Assembly (NCBI GenBank): GCA_025765595.1
Contig: JAIVFH010000363.1
Coordinates: 1 to 24,355, forward strand
Source of the DNA: Obelidium mucronatum
Lineage: Eukaryota; Chytridiomycota; Chytridiomycetes; Chytridiales; Chytriomycetaceae
Reading direction: 5' to 3'
DNA: 24,355 nt
Made by a program: the position numbers and the translations under genes. This document shows, in pieces, positions 1 through 10,232 of the stretch. The notes under the pieces are model-generated. The model was not told the origin of the DNA, ran no database searches, and worked only from the letters and a program-made list of their open reading frames with translations. Numbering within the stretch: position 1 is the first letter of the stretch; each line of letters starts with the position of its first letter.

Positions 1-3000
1 CTCGCTCTCACAGACATGATCAACGCGCTGTCGGACAAAATCATGATTCTGCTCTCTGTCGTGTCGTTTGTGTCCCTGTCTATTGGAATTTATGAAGACG
101 TGAACACGCCAAATCCAGGAGATCGCATTCACTGGATCGAAGGCTTCTCGGTCCTTATTGCTGTTGTTATTGTTGTCCTCGCGTCATCAATTAACGGTAC
201 GCATCCAGAAAACAGTTTTTTATTAAGCGACTCTTATTTCTCGCGCTCATATGATATTCTACCGTTCGTTCCTTTTTTCTTCCAAAAACACAGACATGCA
301 AAAAGACAAACAGTTTAGAAAATTAAATGCCCGTAAAGAAGATCGTCAAGTGAAGGGTGTGAGAGATGGAAAAACTCTTTTGATTTCTATCTATGATGTT
401 TTGGTTGGTGATGTCTTGTTGTTGGAGCCTGGTGATGTCATTTGTGCCGATGGTGTCTTTTTGAGTGGAATGGGTCTCAAATGTGATGAATCTTCTGCTA
501 CTGGTGAAGCTGACGCGATTCGTAAAGGGACTGGTCATGACTGTTTGATTTTGTCTGGTGCAAAGGTTTGTGGGTTCTTTACCGCCGAAGGCGGTATGTT
601 TCTTTCTTTCTTTTTTCTTTTTTTTCTCTTCCGCCGAAGGCGGGTCTTTACCGCCGAAGGCGGTATGTTTCTGTCTTTCTTTTTCTTTTTCTTCTTTTTC
701 TTCCGCCGAAGGCGGATATACACCGCCGAAGGCGGGTCTTTACCGCCGAAGGCGGTATGTTTCTGTCTTTCTTTTTCTTTTTCTTCTTTTTCTTTCGCCG
801 AAGGCGGTATGTTTCTTTCTTTCTTTTTTCTTTTTCTTCTTTCTCTTTCTCCTAATTCATTAAGACATTTCAAGGTCACGGAAGGTATCGGAAAATACGT
901 GGTAACCGGAGTCGGAGAGCACTCCTTCTTTGGAGCAATCATGATGGCCATGCGCACAGAAAACGAAGACACGCCTCTCCAAGTAAAGCTAGACGGCCTC
1001 GCAGAACACATTGCCAAACTCGGAACTGCGTTCGCTATCCTTCTGTTTATCCTCCTCTTCCTCAAATACATTGTCATTATTCTCAAAACTACCGGTTTCG
1101 GGAGTGCTGATGCTCAAGAGTCTGGTGCGGAAGTGGCTACTCAGTTTGTCAAGATTTTATTGGTGTCAATTGCTGTTGTTGCTGTGGCCGTGCCTGAAGG
1201 TTTACCGCTCGCTGTTACGCTGTCTTTGGCTTATGCCACTACAAGAATGATGCAGGATAATAATTTGGTGCGTGTTCTGAGTGCGTGCGAGACTATGGGA
1301 AACGCTACCACTATTTGCTCCGACAAAACGGGGACACTGACGCAGAATCGAATGACGGTCGTGACTGGAGTTGTCGGAAAGAATACAATGTTTGAGGGAG
1401 ATTCAGAGGTTTCCGAGTTGCAAAGTAAATTAAAAGCCGTGTCCCAATCAGCTGGAGACCCTGAAGGACCTACAGCCCATGACTCCGAAATTGCGGCTAG
1501 CAGAGGAGACGGTGGAAAACACCCTGGACCTAATGGAACTGTTCTACTGGAAAAAATCATGGAGGGTGTGTCCCTCAATTCCAGTGCGTTTGAGTCAGTC
1601 GATGCGTCAACTGGCAAAACTGAACTCATTGGTTCAAAAACCGAAATTGCCCTTCTTGAATGGGCAGCCAAGTCTGGATTTGACTATAAACAAATCCGGA
1701 CATCAAATGAAAAGGCAAGCGTTGTGCAAGTCTACCCTTTCTCTTCGGAACGCAAAAGCATGGCCACACTTGTCAAAGTAACCCGCCCAAATTCAGCCCC
1801 CGTCTACAGAGTACATGTCAAAGGCGCCCCCGAAATTGTCATGCGGTCTTGTGACCGTGTCGCCCTCCTTCCCTTCCACCCATCCCCTACAGCTATTCAA
1901 AACGAATCCATCCGTGCCGCTACAGGAGACCCAAGCTCTGGAGGCCGAAAGAGAAGCTTGGCAGCCGTACCAGCCCCTGGATCCAGATCAAACCCAACAA
2001 ACTCCCTTATTCACCCAATGGACGACAAACTCAAAACCGATTATTCCTCCATAATCGAATCCTTTGCCCTCCAATCCCTTCGAACAATTTGTCTCGCCTA
2101 TCGCGAATTCACTGGCGATGAATTCGAGGCCCTTGTGAATGGACCCCTTCGTGATCGCGTAGTTGCCGCCAAAAAAGCAGAACGCGAGAGCCACAAGGAA
2201 GAGCTCCTACAAGCAGCCAATGAAGGAGTCATTCGAGCGAGTTCGCCCAATTTAAGTCAGATTCCATCTGGTCTTGCGTCATCCACTTCTTCTGCCCATT
2301 TGAGTGAGCAACAGCAGCAGCAGCAGCAGCAGCAGCAACAGCTTGGCTCGGTTCCAGTGATTCGGAGCTCTCCTTTGGTTTCTGCGGGTTCGAGTATGCT
2401 CATGATTCCTGTACCGAATGGAGAAACAAAGTCGTTTATTGATTCTCATTTATCGGATGATGAAGTGGTTACGGATGCTGATATTTTGTCTCATCCGCTG
2501 GCGTTGGGAGAGTTGGCGGGTCAAGGGTTGATTGTTGCGGCGATTGTGGGAATTGAGGATCCACTCCGGCCTGGAGTCATTGAAGCCGTCAAGGCTTGTC
2601 AAGATGCCGGCGTTTTTGTCCGAATGGTTACTGGAGATAATATTATGACAGCCAAGAGTATAGCCACAAAATGTGGTATTTACCAGCGTGGCGGATTGGT
2701 TATGGAAGGCGAGTATTTTAGAAATTTAAGCGAGGAATCCATGATGGAAATGATTCCGAAACTTCAAGTCCTGGCACGGTCGTCTCCCCTTGACAAGCAG
2801 ATTCTTGTGGCAAAGTTGAAGGCTTTGGGTGAGACTGTCGCTGTTACTGGAGATGGAACCAACGATGGTCCTGCGTTGAAGATGGCGGATATTGGATTTT
2901 CCATGGGTATTGCTGGAACTGAAGTTGCCAAGGAAGCGAGTAGTATTATTTTGATGGATGACTCGTTTTCAAGTGTTGTCAAGGCGATTTTGTGGGGTCG

Positions 3001-4411
3001 TTCTGTGAATGATTCCGTGAAAAAGTTTTTGCAGTTTCAGCTTTCAGTGAATATTAGTGCAGGTTTGTTTTCACCATTTTTTCTGCTTCTTGAAGATGAC
3101 TCGTTTGTAACTTACTTGATGTTAGTGCTCATTACACTCATCTCCTCACTTGTCGACTCTCACGAAAGCTCTGCTCTCACGGTTGTCCAACTTTTATGGG
3201 TCAACCTCATCATGGACACACTCGCCGCGTTGGCTCTTGCCACAGAGCTCCCAACCAATGAACTTCTCCAACGCCCTCCCGAATCCAAAAAAGCTCCACT
3301 CATTTCTTTCAGCATGTGGAAAATGATTATCGGGCAAGCGTTTTTACAAGTCACTGTGAATATGATTCTCTTGTTTGCGGGTCCTCATTTGCTTGGATTC
3401 TCGGAGCTGATTCATGCTGGAGGTATATTGGGGGAAGAAAAGGGAGGACATGAAGTGGAACATCAGAAACTGGTAGTGAAGACGATTGTATTCAATGCGT
3501 TCGTGATGCTTCAGTTGTTCAGCTTGATCAAGTAATGTTCCTTCCAAAAAAAAAAAAGCGACTAAAAATTCCAAAACTAATACCTGTATATTGTAGTTCG
3601 AGAAGAATCGACAGTCATTTGAATGTTTTCAACGGAATCACGCATAATCCACCGTTTGCAATAATATGGTGCTTTATTTTGTTGAGTCAAGTCATTATTG
3701 TGGAAGTTGGAGGAGTGGTGTTTCAAACAACGCCTCTCAATGGGTTACAATGGCTCGTATGCATTATCGCTGGAGGTTTAACTATTCCTTGGGGAATGAT
3801 TGTTCGTTTGGTAAGATTCGATGAAGACGTTCCATGCTAAATGTTGCTGACATATATGATTTCTTCAGTTTCCAGATGCAATTTTCAAATCTTTTGGTTT
3901 CAAGACTGAAGAGCAAACCGCACATCACGCAATCCTGGAAGTTGTCTCTGGTAGCCACGGCATGTTTAGCTCGCCACACCAAAGTATGGAGATACACAGT
4001 GGCAGTGGGTTAGGCAGTGCCGACTACTTGGTCTCCAAGCACAGTATCCAGCAACACCAAGCGCGATCACTTTCGCATCCTCAAAACCACAGTCGACAGC
4101 CGAATCGGCGTCACACGACGCATCATCACCATTCTCCTGCAGAAGACATTAATATAACTCCGTCGGTGCCAGTCCTGCACGACCTCCAGCATTCCGATAG
4201 GAGACATTCAATCCATGACCTGAAACAAAAAGCTGCTGCAAAGTTGGGCCACTACAGTTATATTCGTGGGGGAAAGAGGCGAAAGGGGGAGAATTCAATC
4301 AGTGAGGAAGAGCCAGTTATTCAGAGACATCCATCGCATAATATGATTGCTGCTCATCAGCAGCAACATCCTCAACCGGGCCCGCCTTCTTCTCAGGCAG
4401 CTCGCAGATAG
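1..4411 (+). CDS. Type IIB (PMCA-like) Ca2+-transporting P-type ATPase, 5' partial, six visible exons
   Basis: Exports Ca2+ from the cytosol at the cost of ATP (plasma-membrane or vacuolar type IIB pump). Exons read as <1-196, 294-565, 875-3062, 3126-3531, 3597-3810 and 3869-4411; phases join into 1273 codons including the stop. The ag at 12-13 could be a splice acceptor, so the true edge of the first exon is uncertain. Visible motifs are PEGLPLAV in M4, the phosphorylation site CSDKTGTLT (Asp codon 1322-1324), MVTGDN, GDGTNDGPALK and WVNLIMDTLAALALATE. The nucleotide-binding region carries long low-complexity insertions, including a polyglutamine run. After the last membrane helix there is a tail of about 180 residues rich in His, Gln and Ser, with a basic patch (KQKAAAKLG, GGKRRKG) that may be an autoinhibitory or calmodulin-binding region (inference). 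Family assignment is secure; membrane location is not. Confidence 0.93.
566..874 (+). repeat. Intron 2 of the Ca2+-ATPase, packed with GC hairpin repeats in a pyrimidine-rich background
   Basis: Removing 566-874 (gtttgt...tttcaag) joins GAK to VTEGIGKYVV exactly as in the pump family. The intron is 309 nt and holds seven copies of CCGCCGAAGGCGG, a perfect 5-bp inverted repeat with a GAA loop, at 582-594, 631-643, 651-663, 703-715, 723-735, 743-755 and a one-base variant at 795-807. T/C-rich spacers separate them. The block from 650 is repeated almost exactly from 742 (92-bp period), so local duplication built part of it. The intron has no in-frame stop and is a multiple of three. Confidence 0.85.
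2309..2342 (+). repeat. CAG/CAA tract encoding polyglutamine in the ATPase N-domain insertion
   Basis: A near-pure CAG run with CAA at its edges encodes about 11 consecutive Gln in a disordered Ser-rich insertion before the LAGQGLIVAAIVGIEDP segment. It is in frame, and the conserved domains on both sides are intact, so it is probably a tolerated length-variable linker. Confidence 0.9.
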
Positions 4412-4459
4412 TTGTGTAGTTTTTTTTTTGTATTTGATTTTTATTTTTCTTGAATATTT

Positions 4460-4465
4460 AATAAA
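4460..4465 (+). terminator. AATAAA polyadenylation signal for the Ca2+-ATPase
   Basis: A canonical AATAAA lies 49 nt after the stop codon at 4409-4411 and only 31 nt before the next start codon at 4496. The cleavage site would then fall at or inside the start of the glycosyltransferase gene. Confidence 0.6.
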
Positions 4466-4495
4466 AAAGATTTGTTTGAATTCCGGAATCGACAT

Positions 4496-7400
4496 ATGAG
4501 GCTACGTTTCGCTGCTGGTCCCCGTTCCACTAAAATTCTACAGAGGATTTGTTGTTTTGTTGGATGTTTTGTTTTGTTGCTGTTATGGCATCCTGAGGAG
4601 CGGCCGTTATGGCAGTCTGATTCATTCATCGCGCCACAAGTCAAAGGTAATGGACAGCGTTATGCATTCGCTTCAACGGTTAAAAAAGTAATACTGAATT
4701 AAAATATACTAGACATCGACTTGCTGCAGACCCAAATGCTGGATTACTTGAACGGAGAATTGACATTTGACAGGTATTTGAACTTGTAATATTCAATCAC
4801 AAAAAGGAAGGCTACATGCCTGCCCGTACCTTTTAAATCTAACATATAAAAGCGCATTCGGGGGGTCTCTTACAGGTCTCAGCCAGTTTGATGTAGTTTC
4901 AACATGGGCTCAAATCTGGCGGTATTCCCATTCACAAACGCAAGTCACAACAATCTCCGAGGCTCGACGTGTATGCCGATCTCTTTTAGTATCGTACAAG
5001 TTACTGTTTGAACAACAAGTTCCAAAGATTAAAACAAAAGAATTGGAAACTGTGATTGAAAAGCTGACTGGAATGGCTTATCCGTGGATATCACCAAAGT
5101 ACAAGTCTATTCGAGACTTACAAGTCCTATTCTCTGGTGACCGAAAAGAGAATCAAAAAACGGGAATCGTAATGTGTGTTGGGACAAAGCATATTGAGTT
5201 TGCGTTACATGCAATCACATCGTTACGGAATGTACTTGATTGTGGGTTACCGATTGAGATTCACTACGCTGGACCGAATGATTTGAAGCCTGAAATGATA
5301 CATGCACTCTCCTTGCTGCCCAATGTACAAACAGTGAACTTGATGGATCATTTCCCGCTTGAAATGGTTTCCATTGAGGGGTGGAGTGTTAAACCATTTG
5401 CAATTCTTGTATCTTCCTTTTCAGAGATTATTTTCATGGATGCCGATGTTTTGTTTTTCAAGAATCCCGAAGTCGTGTTGAAGGAATCAGCTATATTTAG
5501 TGAATACGGGCAGTTGTTTTTCCATGACCGATCGTTGGAAGTTGAAACGGCTGTTTTAAGGCAAACCGCCGAATGGTTCAAAGAAATCAATCCTTTTCCT
5601 TCAACCTACGCCGCGTCTCTCCGTTTCACCAACTCTCTGTCGTACCATGAACAAGAGTCTGGTGTTTTGCTGGTAGATAAATCGCAAACAGGCGTTCTTC
5701 ACTCTCTGTTGCTGGCGTGTCTGTTAAACTCAAAACAACTTCGCAACGAAACTTATTCTCATGTTTATGGAGATAAGGAAACGTTCTGGATCTCTTGGGA
5801 GCTGCTTCGCGTTCCGTATCAGTTTGCGCCAATGTTCCCTGGCGTGGTAGGATTTATAGATCCACCGTCCTCCGATCAGGAGAACATGAGGTCACCAAAT
5901 CGAGAGAAAATAGCAGAAACAACACCTGCTAACGCTGTTTGTGGAAACCTTTTGCATTTCGATGAGTCGAAGAATCCGTTTTGGTGGAATAGTGGGGTGC
6001 TTCACTTGAAAGAGAATAGTGATTCTTGGCTGCTCAAAATGGATCAAATATCTTTTGAGAAAGAACGGGGGTCTATGAAATGGGAAAGATTGGCTGCGGT
6101 TTTTTGCTTGATGCCGAAACACCAAATTACTGAGTCCCGGCAGTTGTCGGCAAATGAAAAAACTATCACTGAGTCCTATATTCACAGCTATAGGAGGTTA
6201 AAAGAAATTGGGTGGCAGAAGTATTGTAGCTTGGCCTTGGAGGCAGGTATTGATTTGGATCAAACGCGAGCTCTTGATTTTTTCATGGGTGAGAGCACTG
6301 ATGCTATAAATACCGAGTACGTAAAGGCAAAACTTTTGTTTTTGATATGTATTCTAAATTCAATTGCTTAGAACGTTTGGTGGGTCACTAGCAGCTCTTG
6401 ATGAATTTGATCTTTTGAGCACATGCAACCGAATCGTTCACTACTGCCTGCATCATGACTTGAAAGACCCAAATTTTATTGAGTTGAAAAAGCAAAGTCG
6501 CTGCCTTTTGATTGCTCATTTCATATTGAACACGTCAAGCAAACAATCACATTCTATCGAGGACCTAACAGAAATCATCAACAAGCACACGTTACATGCA
6601 TATCCATGGCTCTCAAAATCGATAGAAGATCTTCGAAAGAGCTTTTCAAATAATAAGAGCGGAATCGTTCTGACTTCGGGGACAGAACAACTCGAATCTA
6701 CGATTCACACCATCACCGCCCTCCGCAAAGTGCTGAATTGCAGCTTGAATATTGAGGTTTATTACGTCGGCGAAAAGGATCTTGAATCAAATCACGTACA
6801 ATTGCTGGAACAAATGCCAAATGTCCAATCTATAAACTTGCTCGCGTTGTTCCCAACAGAGTTACACACATTCTACAAATACTCAATCAAACCATTTGCT
6901 ATTTTAGCATCCTCTTTTCAAAATGTCATCTTCATGGACTCAGATGTGTTATTCCTACTGAATCCTGAAGTCATTTTGGAAGAATCCGACATTTTCCGCA
7001 ACTACGGCCAACTATTTTTCCACGACCGGAGTCTTCAAAAAGATTACTTCAATCAATATGCTTCCTGGTTTAAGGCAGTGAATCCCCATTACTCGTACTA
7101 CGCTTCAAAGTTAAGGTTCTCGAATTGTAAATCCTATCACGAACAGGAATCTGGAGTTGTTGCGGTGGACAAATCGAGGGCCGGTGTCCTTCACGCTCTA
7201 ATACTTGCATGCAAACTTAATTCCAATTCTATGCGAGAGGATACGTATAAAGCCATGTATGGCGACAAGGAAACCTTTTGGATTTCGTGGGAGCTGACTC
7301 GTGTCCCGTTTAAATTTGCACCATCTCTTGGAGGGACCATCGGTTATGAAAGGAATAATGCAGTGTGTGGAAGTTTGGTCCATGTGGATGAGCGGAAAAG

Positions 7401-7686
7401 GTTGTTCTGGTGGAATGGTGGTATGCGGCTTATCAAAACGAGACCAGGTATGGGGTTAGTGCGATTTGAGAAAGCTTCGCTGGATTATGGAGTGGTAGAC
7501 AGCGACAATTGGGTTTGGGAAACTGATACCGAGCCATTTTGTTTGCTGACAAATGATGAAACATACGCTGCTGACCTGTCAGATTCTGAAAAGGACATTG
7601 GAATGCAGTACATTGAACTCTGGAAAAGGCTGGAGTCGGAAGGACTCCTCGCGTTTATAACAGCAGAGTTTGGTGTGCTTGCATAG
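4496..7686 (+). CDS. Type II membrane glycosyltransferase with two tandem GT71 (MNN1-like) domains
   Basis: Predicted Golgi mannosyltransferase-like enzyme that would extend glycans on secreted or wall proteins. Exons 4496-4646, 4713-4773, 4883-6316 and 6372-7686 join in phase into 986 residues. Start codon 4496 gives a short basic N-terminus and a hydrophobic signal anchor at about residues 15-32. Two homologous domains follow, each with a helical lead-in, an FMDxDVLF metal-binding motif (D257-A-D259 and D738-S-D740), GQLFFHDRSL, YHEQESGV, YGDKETFWISWEL and an FWWN motif. The intron at 6317-6371 joins the two halves as acc-ga|a-acg without disrupting either. GT71 (PF11051-type) enzymes normally carry one such domain. 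Both copies keep the DxD, so both could be active. The sugar and acceptor are unknown. The first intron acceptor choices (4712, 4882) rest on reading phase. Confidence 0.85.
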
Positions 7687-7703
7687 ATTCATAGAATGCT
7701 CTT

Positions 7704-8163
7704 TTATTGTGGTGTGGTAGAATCAGATATTTCAAGTTCCTCCGACGCCTTTGCTCGCATCGCTTTGCAATGATCGCAACATGCCGTATCCTGACTGACT
7801 TCAATTTGACTTTCAGGTTCCTTCTCTTTCTTCTTTCTTGCCGTTAACACCAGCTTGAATGCTATCATGACAATACTGAGCAGAACTTCAATAAACAAAG
7901 GGATTGCTCCCGCCCAAGCGCCAATTAAAGCAGTATAAATTGTTGTCAAGATCAATCCCGAAGTATAGAACATTATGAACGAGAGAGAGACGTCGTCTGC
8001 AGACTGTATCATTGATTTAAAAGCCTTAGCCTGACAGGTTTAACAGTGAGAGACCGCTTACTTTGGTCTTGTACATTTGATAGATCTGCGGTAATGTGCA
8101 TATGGCCAGTAGGGCGCCTCCAAGAGCTCCGGTTGCGTTTACGATGGGGGAAGCGTCAGTCAT
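7704..8163 (-). CDS. Small PQ-loop / SemiSWEET-like membrane protein
   Basis: Two exons on the minus strand, 8163-8062 and 8003-7704, with a 58-nt intron (GTAAGC...ATACAG), give 133 residues. The protein starts MTDASPIVNATGALGG and has the PQ-loop signature LPQIYQMYKTKSADDVSLSF. Three hydrophobic helices follow the pattern of one PQ-loop repeat, then a charged cytosolic-looking tail with Lys-rich and CCDHC segments. SWEET and lysosomal PQ-loop transporters have two repeats, whereas bacterial SemiSWEETs have one and dimerise; this protein looks like the one-repeat form. Substrate is unknown; sugar or amino acid export is possible. The gene converges on the glycosyltransferase with only 17 nt between stop codons. 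An AATAAA on the minus strand (7708-7703) overlaps its own TAA stop, so the transcripts probably overlap at their 3' ends. Confidence 0.78.
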
Positions 8164-8458
8164 TTTTTTTTCTTTTTTATTACGTCATCTGATTCCCTTC
8201 CACTTATTTCCTGGCAACCGGTTCAAGGTTGTACAAATGATGGTAGTCAAGTCTCCTTGATCATTTCAGGTGACCTGATGCAACCTGAAATATATTGGAG
8301 GCAAATGTACAATGATGCCTGATAAATTCCATATTTACGCAGCGATAAATATGGCTTTTCCAAATATCTTTAGGGCTAATAAAGTAATAGGTTTGAATTT
8401 CGTCGGAGAGAGAAAAAGCGATCCGAAGAATTCCGAAGGAAAGGCTCAAGACTCAAAA
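8164..8458. promoter_or_regulatory. Divergent intergenic region between the PQ-loop gene and ammonium transporter A, with GATA-like motifs
   Basis: This 295-bp gap must hold both promoters. Two HGATAR motifs, TGATAA at 8320-8325 and CGATAA at 8343-8348, lie 111-139 nt upstream of the transporter start. In fungi such motifs are bound by nitrogen-regulatory GATA factors (AreA/Gln3 type). Six-base motifs occur often by chance, so regulation is inferred only. Confidence 0.35.
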
Positions 8459-10213
8459 ATGGCAGAAGTAGCATCCCACGAAGCAGCAGCCGCCCTTACA
8501 TCTACGATCAATACTGGAGACGTATCTTGGCTCTTGATCTCAGTGAGTGTCTTGTCCTCATGCCATTCGTTGGTTGCGTTCAATCTGGAGTCGAAATGGA
8601 CGATTGATTTGTTCAAAATTCGCGCCTGCGTTGTGCCATCATCTTGTCCCCTTCCTGGCATCGCCAATCAATCTTCTGGATGATATTGAACTATTCGGGC
8701 CGTGTCAAAGAGTCCCACTGTTGTTGCCATTGGCTTAACGAAAAAGTGCCAAGCCTTGAAACCCTGCTTTTTGCCACACTGTCATGAGTATAATTCTTAA
8801 ACCTGTTCCTCCAACAACACGAAAAAAAAATAGACAGCCATGATTTTCATCATGATCCCTGGTCTCGGTCTCTTTTACGCCGGCCTCGCGGAGCAGAAAA
8901 ACAGCATGACAATGCTACATCTCTGCCTCCTTATTTTCGCAGCGATCACGATCCAATGGACCCTTTTCGGATACTCTCTCAGTTTCAGTGACACGAGCTC
9001 GTCGTGGTTCATGGGGAACTTTGAATATGCTATGCTACTCAACACCATCCACACGCAAAATAAACTTGCACCGACTGTTCCAAACTCCATGTGGGCACTG
9101 TATCAAATGATGGCGGCTTGTATTACGCCAGGGTTGTGGATTGGGGCTACGGCTGGAAGAATGCGTTTGTTGCCGACTTTAGTGTTTGCGGTTCTTTGGA
9201 GTACTTTTGTTTATGATGCTGTCGCATACAGTGTGTATGGAGTGAATGGATGGTTGCATAAAATGAATGTGTTGGATTATGCGGGGGGTACTCTTGTTCA
9301 CTTGACGGCTGGAACTACCGCGTTTGTCATGAGCTGTGTAGTTGGAAAGAGGTTGGATTATGGAAGACGGGATTACGAGAATCATAATCCCGCCTTTGTT
9401 TATTTGGGTACTGGACTTTTGTGGTTTGGATGGATGGTGAGTCCCCATTTTTTCGCGTCTTGGTTTTGCTGAGCCTGGTTTTACAAACTCCAGGGTTTCG
9501 ACGGTGGGTGTGCAACAAGTGCGAATGAGCGTGCAGTTAATGCAGCTTTCGCCACTAACATTGCTGGAGCCATGGGGGGTCTCGTATGGATGGCCCTCGA
9601 CATGACAGTCAACAAAAAGAAATGGAGCAGTATTGGATTTTGCACCGGAGCGGTGGCAGGACTAGCAACAATGACAGCCGGTAGTGGACATGTCCAGCCA
9701 GGTGTTGGATTACTGTATGGATTCTTGGCTGGAATCGCGTGTTTCTTTGCGGTCAAGGGAATGCACTTCATCCATGTGGATGATAGCTTGGATGTAGTCG
9801 CCGTTCATGGTGTTGGTGGAAGTCTTGGTTTATTGCTGACTGGGATTTTTGCTCAGTACACCGTAACTGCTACAGGCGTGACCGAGGGAGTCACTGCTGG
9901 GTGGATTGAGGGAGTTTGGAAACAAGTTCCTATCCAAATGCTCGCGATAGTGGCAGTCATTGCTTGGACGACGGTAGTTTCATTTACTTTGCTAGTTACG
10001 ATCGACAGGATTCCCGGTCTTCACCTCAGATGCTCCAAACAAGACGAAGTTCTTGGGCTGGATTATGCCGAAGTTGGTGAAGAAGCTTATCCTTATATTA
10101 TGGTTGAGAAGGAAACGGAAGAAGACAGGGAAATGGATGAGATGGAGAGAATGGGTGGTGACGGTGAAACTACTGTGATGGGATTCTCGAAGAATGGGAG
10201 ACGGGAGCTGTAA
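8459..10213 (+). CDS. AMT: Ammonium transporter (Amt/Mep family), copy A
   Basis: Takes up ammonium across the plasma membrane. Exons 8459-8542, 8834-9436 and 9494-10213 give 468 residues. The N-terminal exon ends DVSWLLIS and joins TAMIFIMIPGLGLFYAGL, the first membrane helix. The pore histidine motifs are present as DYAGGTLVH and AVHGVGG. The start at 8459 is preferred to an in-frame ATG at 8312 because homology begins just after it and the upstream residues look non-coding. Intron 1 is long for this locus (291 nt) and ends in an A9 run followed by TAG. The third exon begins GFDGGCATSANERA, whereas copy B and most relatives have a GFNxGS-type sequence here, so this loop has diverged. The cytosolic tail is acidic. 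No signal peptide is seen, unlike copy B. Confidence 0.92.
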
Positions 10214-10216
10214 GGA

Positions 10217-10222
10217 AATAAA
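10217..10222 (+). terminator. AATAAA polyadenylation signal for ammonium transporter A
   Basis: AATAAA lies 3 nt after the transporter stop codon and 10 nt before the next gene's start codon at 10233. The transporter's 3' end must therefore overlap the LRR gene. Confidence 0.5.
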
Positions 10223-10232
10223 ACACTTTGAA

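Noticed and set aside
566..874. Reading the hairpin block as protein sequence within a continuous ATPase ORF
   Set aside because: The peptide is low-complexity Phe/Arg, it interrupts a highly conserved segment (GAK to VTEGIGKYVV), and gt...ag ends restore the family sequence exactly.
566..874. CRISPR-like array
   Set aside because: The repeats are 13-nt palindromes with irregular pyrimidine spacers, inside an intron of a eukaryotic gene.
6317..6371. Splitting the glycosyltransferase into two genes (4496-6371 and 6364-7686)
   Set aside because: The second half has no convincing start codon, signal anchor or promoter, and a GT-AG intron joins the halves in phase.
8312..8458. Upstream in-frame ATG for ammonium transporter A
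   Set aside because: The added residues show no family similarity, a normal start follows at 8459, and the GATA-like motifs lie within this stretch.
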